Under the pieces are notes generated by a model that saw only the letters and a program-made list of their open reading frames with translations, was not told the DNA's origin and searched no databases. A stretch of DNA of 36,779 nt from an uncultured bacterium (GTDB lineage Bacteria; Verrucomicrobiota; Lentisphaeria; Victivallales; UBA1829), in NCBI GenBank assembly GCA_902762495.1, contig CACWOL010000021.1, positions 1 to 36,779 on the forward strand, written 5' to 3'. Below are positions 24,650 through 33,056 of this stretch, in pieces. Each line of letters begins with the position of its first letter. Position 1 is the first letter of the stretch. The position numbers and the translations under genes are program-made.

Positions 24650-26290
24650 ATGAAACATACCGTCTGCCAGTCGATCGTTCTCGTTTCAGCAATTCTTCTG
24701 TGCGCCCTGACCGCGCCTGTGCAGGGGCAGACCGCCGCGCCCGCCGCCGTGCCCGCCGCAACGGAAAAAACAGCGCCCACGAAAGATGCCGCCCCGGCGA
24801 AAGAGGCCACTTCGGAGAAGGATGCCGCGACTTCCGCTGCGGAACGTTCCGGCGCGTACCAGTATTTCGAGTATCAGGTCATCGCGGTCACGAAAAAAGT
24901 GCTGATGGAGGCCGCGGAGTACATGAAGCTCCCGAAGGATTCCCAGCCGACGGACGAGCTCCTGCCCGCGATCTACCATGTGGGCGGCTACCGCGTGATC
25001 GGGTATTCCTCCGGATATGTGGCCGCCGACGCGCCGGTCGAGCTCAAGATGTCCCGCTCGGAGTATTTCCCGGAGTTCTACATCCTGCCGAAGAGCTCCG
25101 AAGACGAGAGCGAGTTCAAGGACGGGGAGCTCCCGCCGCCCGACATGGACGACGGGGATGAGGGCGAAGATAACCCCAGCGTCATCTCCGGCGGTTCGGA
25201 CGATGAGGCCGAGGCAGAGGATGACGGCGACAGCGAAGACAGCGGGGACGAGGAGGCCGAAGACGACGATTCCTCCGGCGATTCCGGCAATTCGTACAAC
25301 AACCTCGCGAGCATCTTCCCGTTCTTCGGGGATCCTTCGTCCTACGGCAACGAGTTCTTCGTCGACCTCCGGCCTCCGCGCATTTTCTCCATCGACTCCA
25401 GTATGAAGAAACTGAGCGGCTTCTCGAACACCGAGTACGGCGACTGGGGCACGGGGCAGTCCCCCATCTTCGACGACAATTCCTTTTCCAGTGCGCTCAC
25501 CGCGACCAAAGGCAAGCCGATGATCGTCGCGAAAGCGCTGTCCGGGTCCACCTGGATCCTGCACGTGTTCTTCACGAAGCCGCAGCCGATGCCGGAAAAC
25601 ACCGCGCCTGCGGCCGGCAGCGAAAATAAGCTCGTGCGCCTGAATTTCCGCATCGTGCGCGCGAAGTGGAACGAGATTTGCGCCGCCGGGAGTACCGACG
25701 GCTGCCCCGCGGTCCCGTCCGAGGAGTTCGTTCGGAAGCTTTCCGCCAGCAGCCAGCTGCGCGACCTCTACAGCCCGATGTTCCGCCTGATCCCTTCGCA
25801 GGAGCCCGTCTCTCTCCAGCTCAACGCCAAAACGCAGTTCGTGCCGCTGAAATGGGCCCCTGCGCAGGAGCCCGGCGCCCCTGCCATCCCGCTGGATACA
25901 GGCGCGATCTGGACCGGGACGTCCATGCAGGCCGCCGCACGCGTCCTCGGCGACGGGAAGACCGTGCTGCTGGATTACAAGTTCGAGAAAGCGACCCAGA
26001 CCGGCTGGCGCAATTACACCTATTCGTTCTACGGCGAGCCGGATTCGGGAAATGCGGACCAGACGGACCGTTACGCGCGGCCGCAGCAGTGGGATCCCGA
26101 ACCGGATATCCTGTCCGGCATGGTGAAGCTGCCCATGATCGACACGACGGCGTTCCGGCAGACACTGTATCTGGAGCTCGGAAAGTCCGTCCTGGCGGCG
26201 CGGATCAGCAATCCCGCGTACCAGCCGGACACCCTCACGCTGCTCTTCGTGACGGCGACGGTCGAGGAGGCGGAGCCTCCACTGCGGTAG
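24650..26290 (+). CDS. Exported protein with an acidic low-complexity tract
   Basis: 546 residues, family not recognised. A signal peptide (about 1-26, cleavage near VQG-QT) precedes an A/P/K/T-rich linker (28-66). A first folded part (67-147) follows, then an acidic stretch (about 149-214) made mostly of D, E, S and G, for example DDEAEAEDDGDSEDSGDEE. The rest is a larger, aromatic-rich part with two cysteines (356 and 364 region) and no further membrane helix. Acidic tracts of this type can bind Ca2+ or basic partners, but nothing here proves it. GGGGAG lies nine bases before the ATG. It stands alone between two terminators. Export to the periplasm or beyond is well supported; function is unknown. 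Confidence 0.75.
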   Translation: MKHTVCQSIVLVSAILLCALTAPVQGQTAAPAAVPAATEKTAPTKDAAPAKEATSEKDAATSAAERSGAYQYFEYQVIAVTKKVLMEAAEYMKLPKDSQPTDELLPAIYHVGGYRVIGYSSGYVAADAPVELKMSRSEYFPEFYILPKSSEDESEFKDGELPPPDMDDGDEGEDNPSVISGGSDDEAEAEDDGDSEDSGDEEAEDDDSSGDSGNSYNNLASIFPFFGDPSSYGNEFFVDLRPPRIFSIDSSMKKLSGFSNTEYGDWGTGQSPIFDDNSFSSALTATKGKPMIVAKALSGSTWILHVFFTKPQPMPENTAPAAGSENKLVRLNFRIVRAKWNEICAAGSTDGCPAVPSEEFVRKLSASSQLRDLYSPMFRLIPSQEPVSLQLNAKTQFVPLKWAPAQEPGAPAIPLDTGAIWTGTSMQAAARVLGDGKTVLLDYKFEKATQTGWRNYTYSFYGEPDSGNADQTDRYARPQQWDPEPDILSGMVKLPMIDTTAFRQTLYLELGKSVLAARISNPAYQPDTLTLLFVTATVEEAEPPLR

Positions 26291-26342
26291 TGCGCGGCTG
26301 CGCTCGCGCATGAGTTCGTTCAGTCCGATGATCGGGCCCTGT

Positions 26343-26365
26343 ACCCGCGCCGGGTTTGTTTTTTT
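26343..26365 (+). terminator. Probable terminator of the acidic exported protein gene
   Basis: Short GC stem ACCCG (26343-26347) / CGGGT (26351-26355) with a 3-nt loop, followed by TTGTTTTTTT. The stem is short but the T tract is strong. Confidence 0.6.
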
Positions 26366-26368
26366 CGT

Positions 26369-26830
26369 CTATTTCCAGAGGGCGGGAGTGCGCCATGCCT
26401 GCGGCGGGTCGTTGATCGCATCCGGGGTGAAGAATCCGACCGTGAGGCCGCGAGTTTCCGAATCGTGGTCGAACTCCAGAATATACACCTGGTTCGTCCG
26501 CACGCTGCGGATCGTCCGTTCCAGCCGGAAGACGTCTTCCGCGATCGCCTCGTAGCGCGACGGGTCTGCCACCTCAATCCTGAAGCGGGCGGAGTCGTCC
26601 TTCGGGAGGCATTTCACGGGGCAGGCGTCGAGCCCGTTCCGTTCGAGCAGCGCCGGGATAACGTTTTCACGGATCTTTTCCTCGCGTGCCGCCATCGTCC
26701 CGCGCGGGGCCGTCATGGCGTCGAACACCATGTAGAGAAAACCGCACCCCAGGTTGATCGCGATGAGGATCAGGAACAGGACGCCGATCCCGATCTGCTT
26801 TACTACGAACCCGACGATATTCTGTTTCAT
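26369..26830 (-). CDS. Small single-pass membrane protein, paralogue of its upstream neighbour
   Basis: 153 residues, family not recognised. One hydrophobic helix (about 7-35) and a soluble domain after it. The start is set by the ATGA overlap with the stop of the gene at 26827 and a GGAGGTG run upstream; the longer in-frame start at 26899 is rejected. Compared with that neighbour it shares the order: membrane helix, a P-A-L-x-E-K/R-x-G-L block, a strand ending in R-I-x-V, RY-x-IAEDV-R (92-102 here, 137-147 there) and a LEFD strand (118-121 here, 162-165 there). This is a diverged tandem duplication. The two overlap by four bases, so expression is coupled. Confidence 0.75.
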   Translation of the reverse strand: MKQNIVGFVVKQIGIGVLFLILIAINLGCGFLYMVFDAMTAPRGTMAAREEKIRENVIPALLERNGLDACPVKCLPKDDSARFRIEVADPSRYEAIAEDVFRLERTIRSVRTNQVYILEFDHDSETRGLTVGFFTPDAINDPPQAWRTPALWK

Positions 26831-27516
26831 TCCTGCACCTCCTGCACCGTGTTTGCTTCGTCGGGATCGGCCGTGGGCGTGAAGTCGTCCGTGTGCCATT
26901 CGATGCGCCCGTCGTAGCCGCGCACGGCGTCCGGGATCACGATGATCACGAAGCCGGACTCGTTATAAAAATCATATGCCGTCCGCCAGTCCTCCGCGGT
27001 CTTCAGGTCGCCGAATGGCTGGTCGAACTCCAGCACGAAGGGGAGTTGCGGCAGGCCGGGCGTCTCGCGCTTGATGCGGGCGACGTCCTCCGCGATCTCG
27101 AAATACCGTTTCCCGTCGGCGGTCACGACCTTGATCCGGATCGTCCCGGCGGGATTCCAGCTCATGGAGCAGATGCGCCGTTCCCCGATGAACCATCCGG
27201 GGCGGGTGTATTTCACGTCGAAATCCTTCAGACCGTATTTCTCCGTCAGGGCGGGTTTGAGTGCGTCCCGCACGGGCTGTTCGAAGGACGCCGCCTTCGC
27301 CGGGCTGACCGCGCCGTTCGTGTCCGGGTGGATCTCAAGCCAGTAGCATAGGAAATGGAGCGCGACGGCAAAGAAACAGTACGCGGGAAAGACGCACAGC
27401 AGGAGAAAGCAGATCAGCTTGACGGACAGGCGTTTCCGCTTCTTTCGAGGCGGGGGGACTTGTTCCGCTGGCTGCGCTTGTGCTGCTTCGTTTTGCATGA
27501 CTTCATGATCTTTCAT
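26827..27516 (-). CDS. Single-pass membrane protein, tandem paralogue
   Basis: 229 residues, family not recognised. A charged start with PPPRKKRKR (21-29) is followed by one hydrophobic helix (about 32-59) and a soluble domain with RYFEIAEDVARIKR (137-150) and LEFD (162-165), the motifs shared with the next gene. A second start, M7 (27498), is possible; neither has a strong SD. The basic run before the helix suggests the N-terminus stays in the cytoplasm and the domain faces the periplasm. It lies 31 bases after the four-helix protein gene. Confidence 0.75.
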   Translation of the reverse strand: MKDHEVMQNEAAQAQPAEQVPPPRKKRKRLSVKLICFLLLCVFPAYCFFAVALHFLCYWLEIHPDTNGAVSPAKAASFEQPVRDALKPALTEKYGLKDFDVKYTRPGWFIGERRICSMSWNPAGTIRIKVVTADGKRYFEIAEDVARIKRETPGLPQLPFVLEFDQPFGDLKTAEDWRTAYDFYNESGFVIIVIPDAVRGYDGRIEWHTDDFTPTADPDEANTVQEVQE

Positions 27517-27547
27517 TGTTCGGTATTATTATGTTTGCGGGCGTCAA

Positions 27548-27937
27548 TCAGTGGAATGCCATGACTAAAAACGCGAGAAACGTGAGGAAAAAGAGAAAGA
27601 CGTTGTAGAACGCAAATGCGGCTGTGGCGACCCGAAGATCATGATTGTCCCATTTTTGAAAATGGACCAGATAGAGGATTTGCACGATGAGCAGGACCGG
27701 TACGAGGAAGAACCATGGAAGCGACAGAATGTCGGATTCGAGCATGAACGCCAGCGGAGGCAGAAGCGTATGAATCAGCATCAGAGCGAGCGGGAGCAGA
27801 AAACGCCGCCGCGTCATCCGGTCCTGTTTCCGGTTCCGGTATAAGAGGATGAACAGCACGAGCGAGACGACGATGCCGATCACGGTGAGAATGGCAAACA
27901 GAGCAGCATCCGTGAAATAAGAATAAAGCTTCGTCAT
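27548..27937 (-). CDS. Small four-helix integral membrane protein
   Basis: 129 residues with hydrophobic segments at about 9-33, 46-66, 71-93 and 103-128, joined by short loops (YRNRKQDRMTRRR after the first helix). The family is not recognised. AAGGAAA lies five bases before the ATG. It is first in a three-gene unit of membrane proteins under the promoter at 27987-28014, so it may be a partner of the two paralogues downstream. Confidence 0.7.
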   Translation of the reverse strand: MTKLYSYFTDAALFAILTVIGIVVSLVLFILLYRNRKQDRMTRRRFLLPLALMLIHTLLPPLAFMLESDILSLPWFFLVPVLLIVQILYLVHFQKWDNHDLRVATAAFAFYNVFLFFLTFLAFLVMAFH

Positions 27938-27986
27938 ATTCGTTTCCTTGCGCTCAGGGGGGGCGTGTTATTTCGTTTTCAGAGAT

Positions 27987-28014
27987 ACTATACCCTGCGA
28001 ATAGGAAAAGTCAA
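27987..28014 (-). promoter_or_regulatory. Promoter of the three-gene membrane-protein operon
   Basis: Minus strand: TTGACT (28014-28009), 16-nt spacer, TATAGT (27992-27987); leader of about 45 nt to the ATG at 27937. Confidence 0.75.
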
Positions 28015-28056
28015 GCGATAAAACATTGATTCTCTTTTTTTTGTGACTATTCGAAG

Positions 28057-28095
28057 AAAAACGGACTATTCTTCGCGTTTTTCCCGCTCAGTCCG
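28057..28095 (-). terminator. Terminator of the PP2C-hldD-ispE operon
   Basis: Minus strand: CGGACT (28095-28090) pairs with AGTCCG (28067-28062), enclosing a GCG...CGC hairpin, followed by TTTTTCTTC (from 28061). It lies just past the ispE stop. Confidence 0.72.
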
Positions 28096-28101
28096 GGATT
28101 T

Positions 28102-28959
28102 TTACGCAGGGAGAATGAAACGGACGGCGGGATCGAATTCCGAGGCGGCGCGTGCGTGTGTGGCCTGCGCCGCGGCATCGTCGCGGAACAGCGCGAGGAT
28201 GGTTGGGCCGCTGCCGCTGACCATGACGCGGAGCGCGCCGTTTTCGAGCAGGAAAGTGCGGAGCAGGCCCAGCAGGGGATACTTAATAAAAAGGGCGTGT
28301 TCCAGGTCGTTCCGCATGAACTGCGCGGCGGATTCGAAGTCGCGGCGGCGGAGGGCGTCGATCAGCTCGTTGGTGCACGGCGGCGTGAAAATGGCGCGTT
28401 GGAGGTCCATGTGCTGGTACGCCCAGGCCGCGCTGACCGGGACCTGAGGCGCGGCGAGCAGAAGCGGGAGGTGTTCCGGCAGCCCCTCGACGGGCGTGTG
28501 GTGTTCGCCCGCTCCTGTCACGTAGGATGGACGCGGAGTCAGGAAAAATGGGACGTCCGCGCCGAGGGAGAACGCCGCGTTTTCGAGCTGGGATTCCGAA
28601 AGCGCGCGGAAGCGTTCCTGAAGCAGTTTGAGCACGGTCGCGCCGTCGGCGGACCCGCCGCCCATTCCTGCCGCCACGGGGATATGTTTCTCCAGATAGA
28701 TGACCAGCCCGGGGACGTCCATCCCGGCGGCTTTGCAGTACGCGCAGACCGCCTTGCCGCAGAGATTCTTCTCCGGTTCGAGCGGGACGCCTGGCGCGTC
28801 GCAGCGGATGGTCACGCCGGACGAATCGGGCGCGTCCTCGATGGTGATCTCGTCGGACGGATCGCGGAACGGATAGAAGAGGGAATCCAGGTCGTGGTAG
28901 CCGTCGGGGCGTTTCGCGGTGACGGCGAGCGAGAGATTGACTTTGGAGCAGGTCAGCAT
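28102..28959 (-). CDS. ispE: 4-diphosphocytidyl-2-C-methyl-D-erythritol kinase
   Basis: IspE phosphorylates CDP-ME in the MEP isoprenoid pathway. The 285-residue protein has the GHMP kinase pattern: KVNLSLAVTAKRPDGYHDL near the start, the ATP loop PVAAGMGGGSADGA and a final SGSGPTILALF. The in-frame start at 29175 is rejected because those extra residues come from the end of the upstream Gfo gene; the ATG at 28959 begins directly with family sequence. It starts 17 bases after that gene's stop, with no clear SD, so coupling is likely. Last of five genes in the operon. Isoprenoids feed undecaprenyl phosphate, a link to envelope building. Confidence 0.96.
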   Translation of the reverse strand: MLTCSKVNLSLAVTAKRPDGYHDLDSLFYPFRDPSDEITIEDAPDSSGVTIRCDAPGVPLEPEKNLCGKAVCAYCKAAGMDVPGLVIYLEKHIPVAAGMGGGSADGATVLKLLQERFRALSESQLENAAFSLGADVPFFLTPRPSYVTGAGEHHTPVEGLPEHLPLLLAAPQVPVSAAWAYQHMDLQRAIFTPPCTNELIDALRRRDFESAAQFMRNDLEHALFIKYPLLGLLRTFLLENGALRVMVSGSGPTILALFRDDAAAQATHARAASEFDPAVRFILPA

Positions 28960-28976
28960 CGCTGATTCATCGAGGC

Positions 28977-29975
28977 TTATTTTTTGAACTTGTAGAGGCC
29001 GTACTTGGAGTTGTAGTCGTGGATTTCGCGGCAGATGGCGTCGGCGAGCTCCAGCGCGCGGAGTCCCTGTTCGCCGGTGACCTTCGGCGGGACGAGCTTT
29101 CCGGCGGCCTTCGTGGCGATCACGGCGTCGACGAAGTTGTTGATCTCGTCGGCGAGCGCGTTGGTGTTCGTGCACTTGATGTCCTTCTTGCCGACGCCGA
29201 GGAACCCCTTGCGGTAGATGACGCCCGTGCTGTTCGAGTAGTCCATGGAGATGTAGGAATCGGTCTGGAAGACGCGGAACTTGCGCATGGGGGCGGCGCT
29301 GATGCGGCTGGCGGTGATGTTCGCCACCGCGCCGTTCACGAACTTGATGCGGACGTTCGCGATGTCCTCGGTGTTGCTGAGGATCGGCACGCCGACGGCG
29401 TCGAATTTTTCGATCTCCTGTCCGACCATGGTGAGCACGAGGTCGAGGTCGTGGATCATGAGGTCGATCACGACGCTGACCTCGGTGCCGCGGCGGAGGT
29501 GGCCGGGACGCGGCGGGGGATATTTCGCGAGGCGGTGCGCCTCGATGAAGAGCGTGTTGCTGCGGTTCTTCTCGAGGAAATCCATGGCGGGGTTGAAGCG
29601 TTCCACGTGTCCGACGGCGAGCACGAGGCCCTTCTCGTCGGCGAGACGGACCATCTCGCGGGCGTGTCCGACCTCGGAGTCGATGGGCTTCTCCACGAGC
29701 ACGTGCTTGCCCTTCTGCAGAAGCGGCATGACGGTGGCGTAATGGAGCGTGGCGGGAACGGCGACCGTGAGGGCTTCGCAGCGGTCCACGAGCTCGTCGA
29801 GGTCCTGGAATGCCTGCACGTTGAACTGCTTGGCGGCGTCCGCCGCGACTTTCGGGTCCGCGTCGTAGATGCCGACGAGGTCCGCGTGGGGCGCGGTGCG
29901 GTACAGGTTGGTGTGGAATTTGCCGAGGACTCCGGTGCCGATGACGCCGACTTTCAGTTTGGGTTCGTTAGCCAT
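28977..29975 (-). CDS. Gfo/Idh/MocA oxidoreductase, possibly UDP-GlcNAc 3-dehydrogenase-like
   Basis: 332-residue NAD(P)-dependent oxidoreductase with VGVIGTGVLGKFH (9-21, dinucleotide loop) and VEKP (94-97, catalytic lysine region). The stretch GHVERFNPA (122-130) and HDLD in the second domain match a subgroup often found near lipid A genes, which includes GnnA-like enzymes that oxidise UDP-GlcNAc at C3. The partner aminotransferase GnnB is not in the window, so the substrate is only suggested. It lies between hldD (48 bases upstream) and ispE in one operon. An AAGGAA about eleven bases before the ATG is a weak SD. Family sure, substrate tentative. Confidence 0.88.
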   Translation of the reverse strand: MANEPKLKVGVIGTGVLGKFHTNLYRTAPHADLVGIYDADPKVAADAAKQFNVQAFQDLDELVDRCEALTVAVPATLHYATVMPLLQKGKHVLVEKPIDSEVGHAREMVRLADEKGLVLAVGHVERFNPAMDFLEKNRSNTLFIEAHRLAKYPPPRPGHLRRGTEVSVVIDLMIHDLDLVLTMVGQEIEKFDAVGVPILSNTEDIANVRIKFVNGAVANITASRISAAPMRKFRVFQTDSYISMDYSNSTGVIYRKGFLGVGKKDIKCTNTNALADEINNFVDAVIATKAAGKLVPPKVTGEQGLRALELADAICREIHDYNSKYGLYKFKK

Positions 29976-30023
29976 GATTGAGGGGGTTCCTTGCGGTTGC
30001 CGCTATGTCTGATGCGGTTGATT

Positions 30024-31028
30024 TCAGTTCGAGGATTCGTCGCCGAGATATTTGTCCGGGAGCAGATAGCCGCGCACGTAATCCGCGACGGCTTCGGCGA
30101 GCGGGGTCCTGCCGCCGGTGAAGCCCGCGGACCGGAGCTTCGTCATGTCGGCGCAGGTGTAATACTGGTACTTGCCTTTGAGGATCTCCGGCATGTCGAT
30201 GTATTCGATCCTGCGCGGTTTCCCCATGGCGTCGAAGACGGCGGAAACGAGCTCGTTCCAAGTCTCGGCGAGGCCGCTTCCGGCGTTGTAGATGCCGCAG
30301 AGCTCCGGGCGGTCGAGCAGGAAGAGGATCATCTCCACGATGTCCTTCACGTACACGAAATCGCGTTTCTGTTCGCCGTCGGCGTACTCGGGGCGGCAGG
30401 ACTTGAAGAGCTTCACGGTCCCCGTGTCGCGAATCTGCTCGAAGGCGCGGCAGACCATGCTGCGCATCGGGCCCTTGTGGCGTTCGTTCGGGCCGAAGAC
30501 GTTGGTGAACTTCATGCCCGCGATGGAGTTCACGAGTCCGTTGCGGATCGCCCACAGGTCGAACATCTGCTTGGAGTAGCCGTACATGTTCAGCGGGCGG
30601 AGCTCCGGGATGCCGTCGAGCGCGTCGGAATAACCCTGTTCGCCCGCGCCGTAGGTGGCGGCGCTGGAGGCGTAGATGAAGCGGACGCCGCGCGCGGCGC
30701 AGAGCGCGGCGAGGAGCTTGGTGTACTCGAAATTGTTGTGGACGAGGTAGGATGCGTCGAGCTGGGTCGTGGACGAGCACGCGCCGAGGTGGACGACCGC
30801 CTTCACATTGGAGGGCAGGCCGTTCGCCGCGAGCTCGCGGAAGAAGTCGTCCTTCTCCATGTAGTCGGCGTAGCGGAGGGCGCGGAGGTTTTTCCATTTT
30901 TCGGACTCGCCGAGGTGGTCGACGATCAGGATGTCGTCGATGCCCCTGCGGTTGAGCCCCCAGACGACGGCGCTGCCGATGAATCCGGCCGCGCCCGTGA
31001 CAATGTATTGGGTGTTCGTGATGCTCAT
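30024..31028 (-). CDS. hldD: ADP-L-glycero-D-manno-heptose 6-epimerase
   Basis: HldD/RfaD makes ADP-L-glycero-D-manno-heptose for the LPS inner core. From the ATG at 31028 the protein has 334 residues; a TTG at 31046 could add six but has no SD and no family match. It shows TGAAGFIGSAVVWGLN (NADP loop), VVHLGACSSTT, YASSAATYG, the YGYSK active-site tyrosine/lysine, KFTNVFGPNERHKGPMRS and RDFVYVKD. These are specific for HldD rather than general SDR epimerases. It is strong evidence that this organism makes heptose-containing LPS. No hldE, gmhA or gmhB is nearby. Third gene of the operon. Confidence 0.95.
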   Translation of the reverse strand: MSITNTQYIVTGAAGFIGSAVVWGLNRRGIDDILIVDHLGESEKWKNLRALRYADYMEKDDFFRELAANGLPSNVKAVVHLGACSSTTQLDASYLVHNNFEYTKLLAALCAARGVRFIYASSAATYGAGEQGYSDALDGIPELRPLNMYGYSKQMFDLWAIRNGLVNSIAGMKFTNVFGPNERHKGPMRSMVCRAFEQIRDTGTVKLFKSCRPEYADGEQKRDFVYVKDIVEMILFLLDRPELCGIYNAGSGLAETWNELVSAVFDAMGKPRRIEYIDMPEILKGKYQYYTCADMTKLRSAGFTGGRTPLAEAVADYVRGYLLPDKYLGDESSN

Positions 31029-31055
31029 GACGGTATCGTTTTCCAATGGGAGTTG

Positions 31056-31454
31056 TTACCAGTTGTAGATCGGGGAACCCCGTCCGAGGAGGGTTTCGCT
31101 CCGGTGCGGATCGTGGCTCTGCCAGGGGAAGACGGCGTTGTCCGCGTTGTCCTGCAGGCGTTCGTTCACGTTTCCGAGGCGTTCGCGTTTTTCGATGCTG
31201 TGGAGCTTATAAGAGAATCCGCTGCTGGCGGTCCCGTCCTCGTCCTGCATTTGAGCCCGTTCCGCACGGAGCCGGGCGCGCTGCGCATAGTATTCCGCGA
31301 CCTCGTCGGGCGTCATGTTGGCGATCTGCTCGGGCGTGAGCTCGGCCATCTGCTGCTGTTTTTTCGCCTCGGTAGAGGCGCAGGACGAGGCGGAGAGGAA
31401 GGAAACCGCGCAGGCGGAAACGATCAGAAGCGCGAATTTCGAGGCGAGTGTCAT
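31056..31454 (-). CDS. Small predicted lipoprotein
   Basis: 132 residues. A hydrophobic signal (about 6-20) leads to SASSC with C25 as the likely lipidated residue; the lipobox is a relaxed form. The mature part begins with a KK/QQQ run, then ELTPEQIANMTPDEVAEYYAQRARLRAERAQ, split here into its two halves, a helix rich in A, E and R, and ends with a short motif SPIYNW. The family is not recognised. AAAGGA lies nine bases before the ATG. It sits between the phosphatase and hldD in the operon, so it is probably an envelope component. Confidence 0.75.
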   Translation of the reverse strand: MTLASKFALLIVSACAVSFLSASSCASTEAKKQQQMAELTPEQIANMTPDEVAEYYAQRARLRAERAQMQDEDGTASSGFSYKLHSIEKRERLGNVNERLQDNADNAVFPWQSHDPHRSETLLGRGSPIYNW

Positions 31455-31471
31455 AGCTTGGGTTCCTTTCT

Positions 31472-32881
31472 TCAGATGAGGGGCGAGATGACGACGACGG
31501 TGCGGTCGTCCTGTTCTCCGTTGGCGGGGGCGAACCGGTCGACGCTGTCCATGATCTTGGCGACGGCTTCGCGTGGGGATTCCTGCGCGACGCAGGATTT
31601 CATGAAGCAGTCCTTGATGCGCTGGACGCCGAACTGCTCGCCGTCCGCGTTTTCCGCCTCGTTGATGCCGTCTGTGAACATGATGATCGACATCTCCGGG
31701 CCGAACTGGGTGTTGAAGGTGTCGTATTCGGTGAGCTCGGACGGGAAGAGGCCGAGGCCCGCGCCGTTCGGGTTGATGCTGCGGATGTGGTTGCGGACGT
31801 AAAAGATGAGCTCGGTGTGTCCGGCGCGCGCATATTCGAGCGTGTTCTCCTTCTTATTCAGCAGGCAGACGGCGAGCGTGATGTAGCGGCCGTCGCCCAT
31901 GTCACGGAAGAGGTTGTCGTTGAGCTCGAAGAGCATGGCCTTCAGCGTGGTGAAGTGCGGGATGTTGGCGCGGATGAAACTGCGCGTCATGGCCATGATG
32001 AGGCACGCCGGGATGCCCTTGCCGCAGGCGTCGCCGATCACCACGAGCAGGCGGTTGGAGTCGATCTCGACGAAATCGTAGAAGTCGCCGCTGACCTCCT
32101 TCGCGGCGCGGGATACGGCCTGGATGGAGAAACCGCCCCACTGCGGACAGTCGGGCGGGAGCAGAGAGCGCTGGAGCGTGCGCGCGAACTCGAGTTCCTG
32201 CGAGATGCGCTGCTGCTGGCTGAGGCGGTCGTACATGGCCAGGATGTTGCGCGCGAGGACGACCGGGGCGGTGAGGAGGTTCAGGCGGTTGACCTGTTCC
32301 TGCGAGAAGACTTTGCGGTACGGCGCGGAGCTGTTCGAGGCGCAGATGATGCCGAGGAGGTTCTTCTCATAGATCATGGGGACCGCGATGAACGTCTTCA
32401 CGGTCTCGGTGTGCGTGATCTTCGTGAGGAGCGGGTGCCGCGGGTCGCTGATGAGCAGGGATTCGTGCGCGAGAACTGTCGAGAGGATGAGGTCGGCGAG
32501 GTCTTTCGGCGCGGCGGACTGTATTTTGTCCCTGGCCTCCGGATCGTTCAGGTCGCAGGGCAGGGGACGCGAGAGCTGGAGCGGATAGTGCGGGGTCATG
32601 CCGGACGGGAAGAACGCGCCGTCTCGGTACAGGTACACGCAGACGGAATCGGCCTGGATGAGGTCGGAGAGGTATTTCGCCGTGACGCTCATCCATTCGC
32701 TTTTGTTTCCGGTCAGTCGGACGCCGCGCGAGAACATGTTCAGGTAGCTGCCTGTCTGCGCGTTGGCGTGGATGGAGCTTTCCAGCTTGCTGCGGAGCAG
32801 GGCGATCTTGATGCGCTGATACAGCGCGATCAGCCCGACGACGAGCAGCAGAACGATCAATCCAGTGATAAGCCAGAACAT
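31472..32881 (-). CDS. Membrane-anchored GAF-PP2C (SpoIIE/RsbU-type) serine phosphatase
   Basis: 469 residues: an N-terminal membrane helix (about 3-22), a GAF-like domain (about 45-215) and a PP2C-type phosphatase domain (about 235-469). Metal and active-site motifs are EVSGDFYDF, GDACGKGIPA, RAGHTELIFY, FTDGINEAEN and EQDDRTVVVI. RsbU-type enzymes dephosphorylate anti-sigma-factor antagonists or other partner proteins. No STAS or anti-sigma kinase gene is in the window, so the target is not known. The upstream in-frame start at 32905 is rejected: the ATG at 32881 has GGAG eight bases away. First gene of the envelope operon, promoter at 32916-32944. Confidence 0.9.
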   Translation of the reverse strand: MFWLITGLIVLLLVVGLIALYQRIKIALLRSKLESSIHANAQTGSYLNMFSRGVRLTGNKSEWMSVTAKYLSDLIQADSVCVYLYRDGAFFPSGMTPHYPLQLSRPLPCDLNDPEARDKIQSAAPKDLADLILSTVLAHESLLISDPRHPLLTKITHTETVKTFIAVPMIYEKNLLGIICASNSSAPYRKVFSQEQVNRLNLLTAPVVLARNILAMYDRLSQQQRISQELEFARTLQRSLLPPDCPQWGGFSIQAVSRAAKEVSGDFYDFVEIDSNRLLVVIGDACGKGIPACLIMAMTRSFIRANIPHFTTLKAMLFELNDNLFRDMGDGRYITLAVCLLNKKENTLEYARAGHTELIFYVRNHIRSINPNGAGLGLFPSELTEYDTFNTQFGPEMSIIMFTDGINEAENADGEQFGVQRIKDCFMKSCVAQESPREAVAKIMDSVDRFAPANGEQDDRTVVVISPLI

Positions 32882-32915
32882 GTGACAGACTCCAACAAGT
32901 TTCAAATTAACTTTA

Positions 32916-32944
32916 ACTATACCCCGTCAAACCCGTTTCTTCAA
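32916..32944 (-). promoter_or_regulatory. Promoter of the PP2C-lipoprotein-hldD-Gfo-ispE operon
   Basis: Minus strand: TTGAAG (32944-32939), 17-nt spacer, TATAGT (32921-32916); leader of about 30 nt to the ATG at 32881. Confidence 0.75.
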
Positions 32945-33056
32945 CCGGAAAACAAAGATTTCTCGGACTTTTTTCTATATTTTTTGCGCACGGGCGCGTT
33001 TTTTACCGCGAAATGCAGTTTTTTGGGGTATGATTTCTCCTTGTCCGCAAAGGCCC

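Noticed and set aside
24686-26311. 541-codon minus-strand open frame opposite the acidic exported protein
   Set aside because: The plus frame has signal peptide, SD and promoter; the minus frame has none.
28960-29175. Longer start for ispE at 29175
   Set aside because: The added part is an out-of-frame reading of the Gfo gene end; IspE sequence begins at 28959.
29991-31802. 603-codon plus-strand open frame opposite hldD and its neighbours
   Set aside because: Antisense to hldD with all its motifs.
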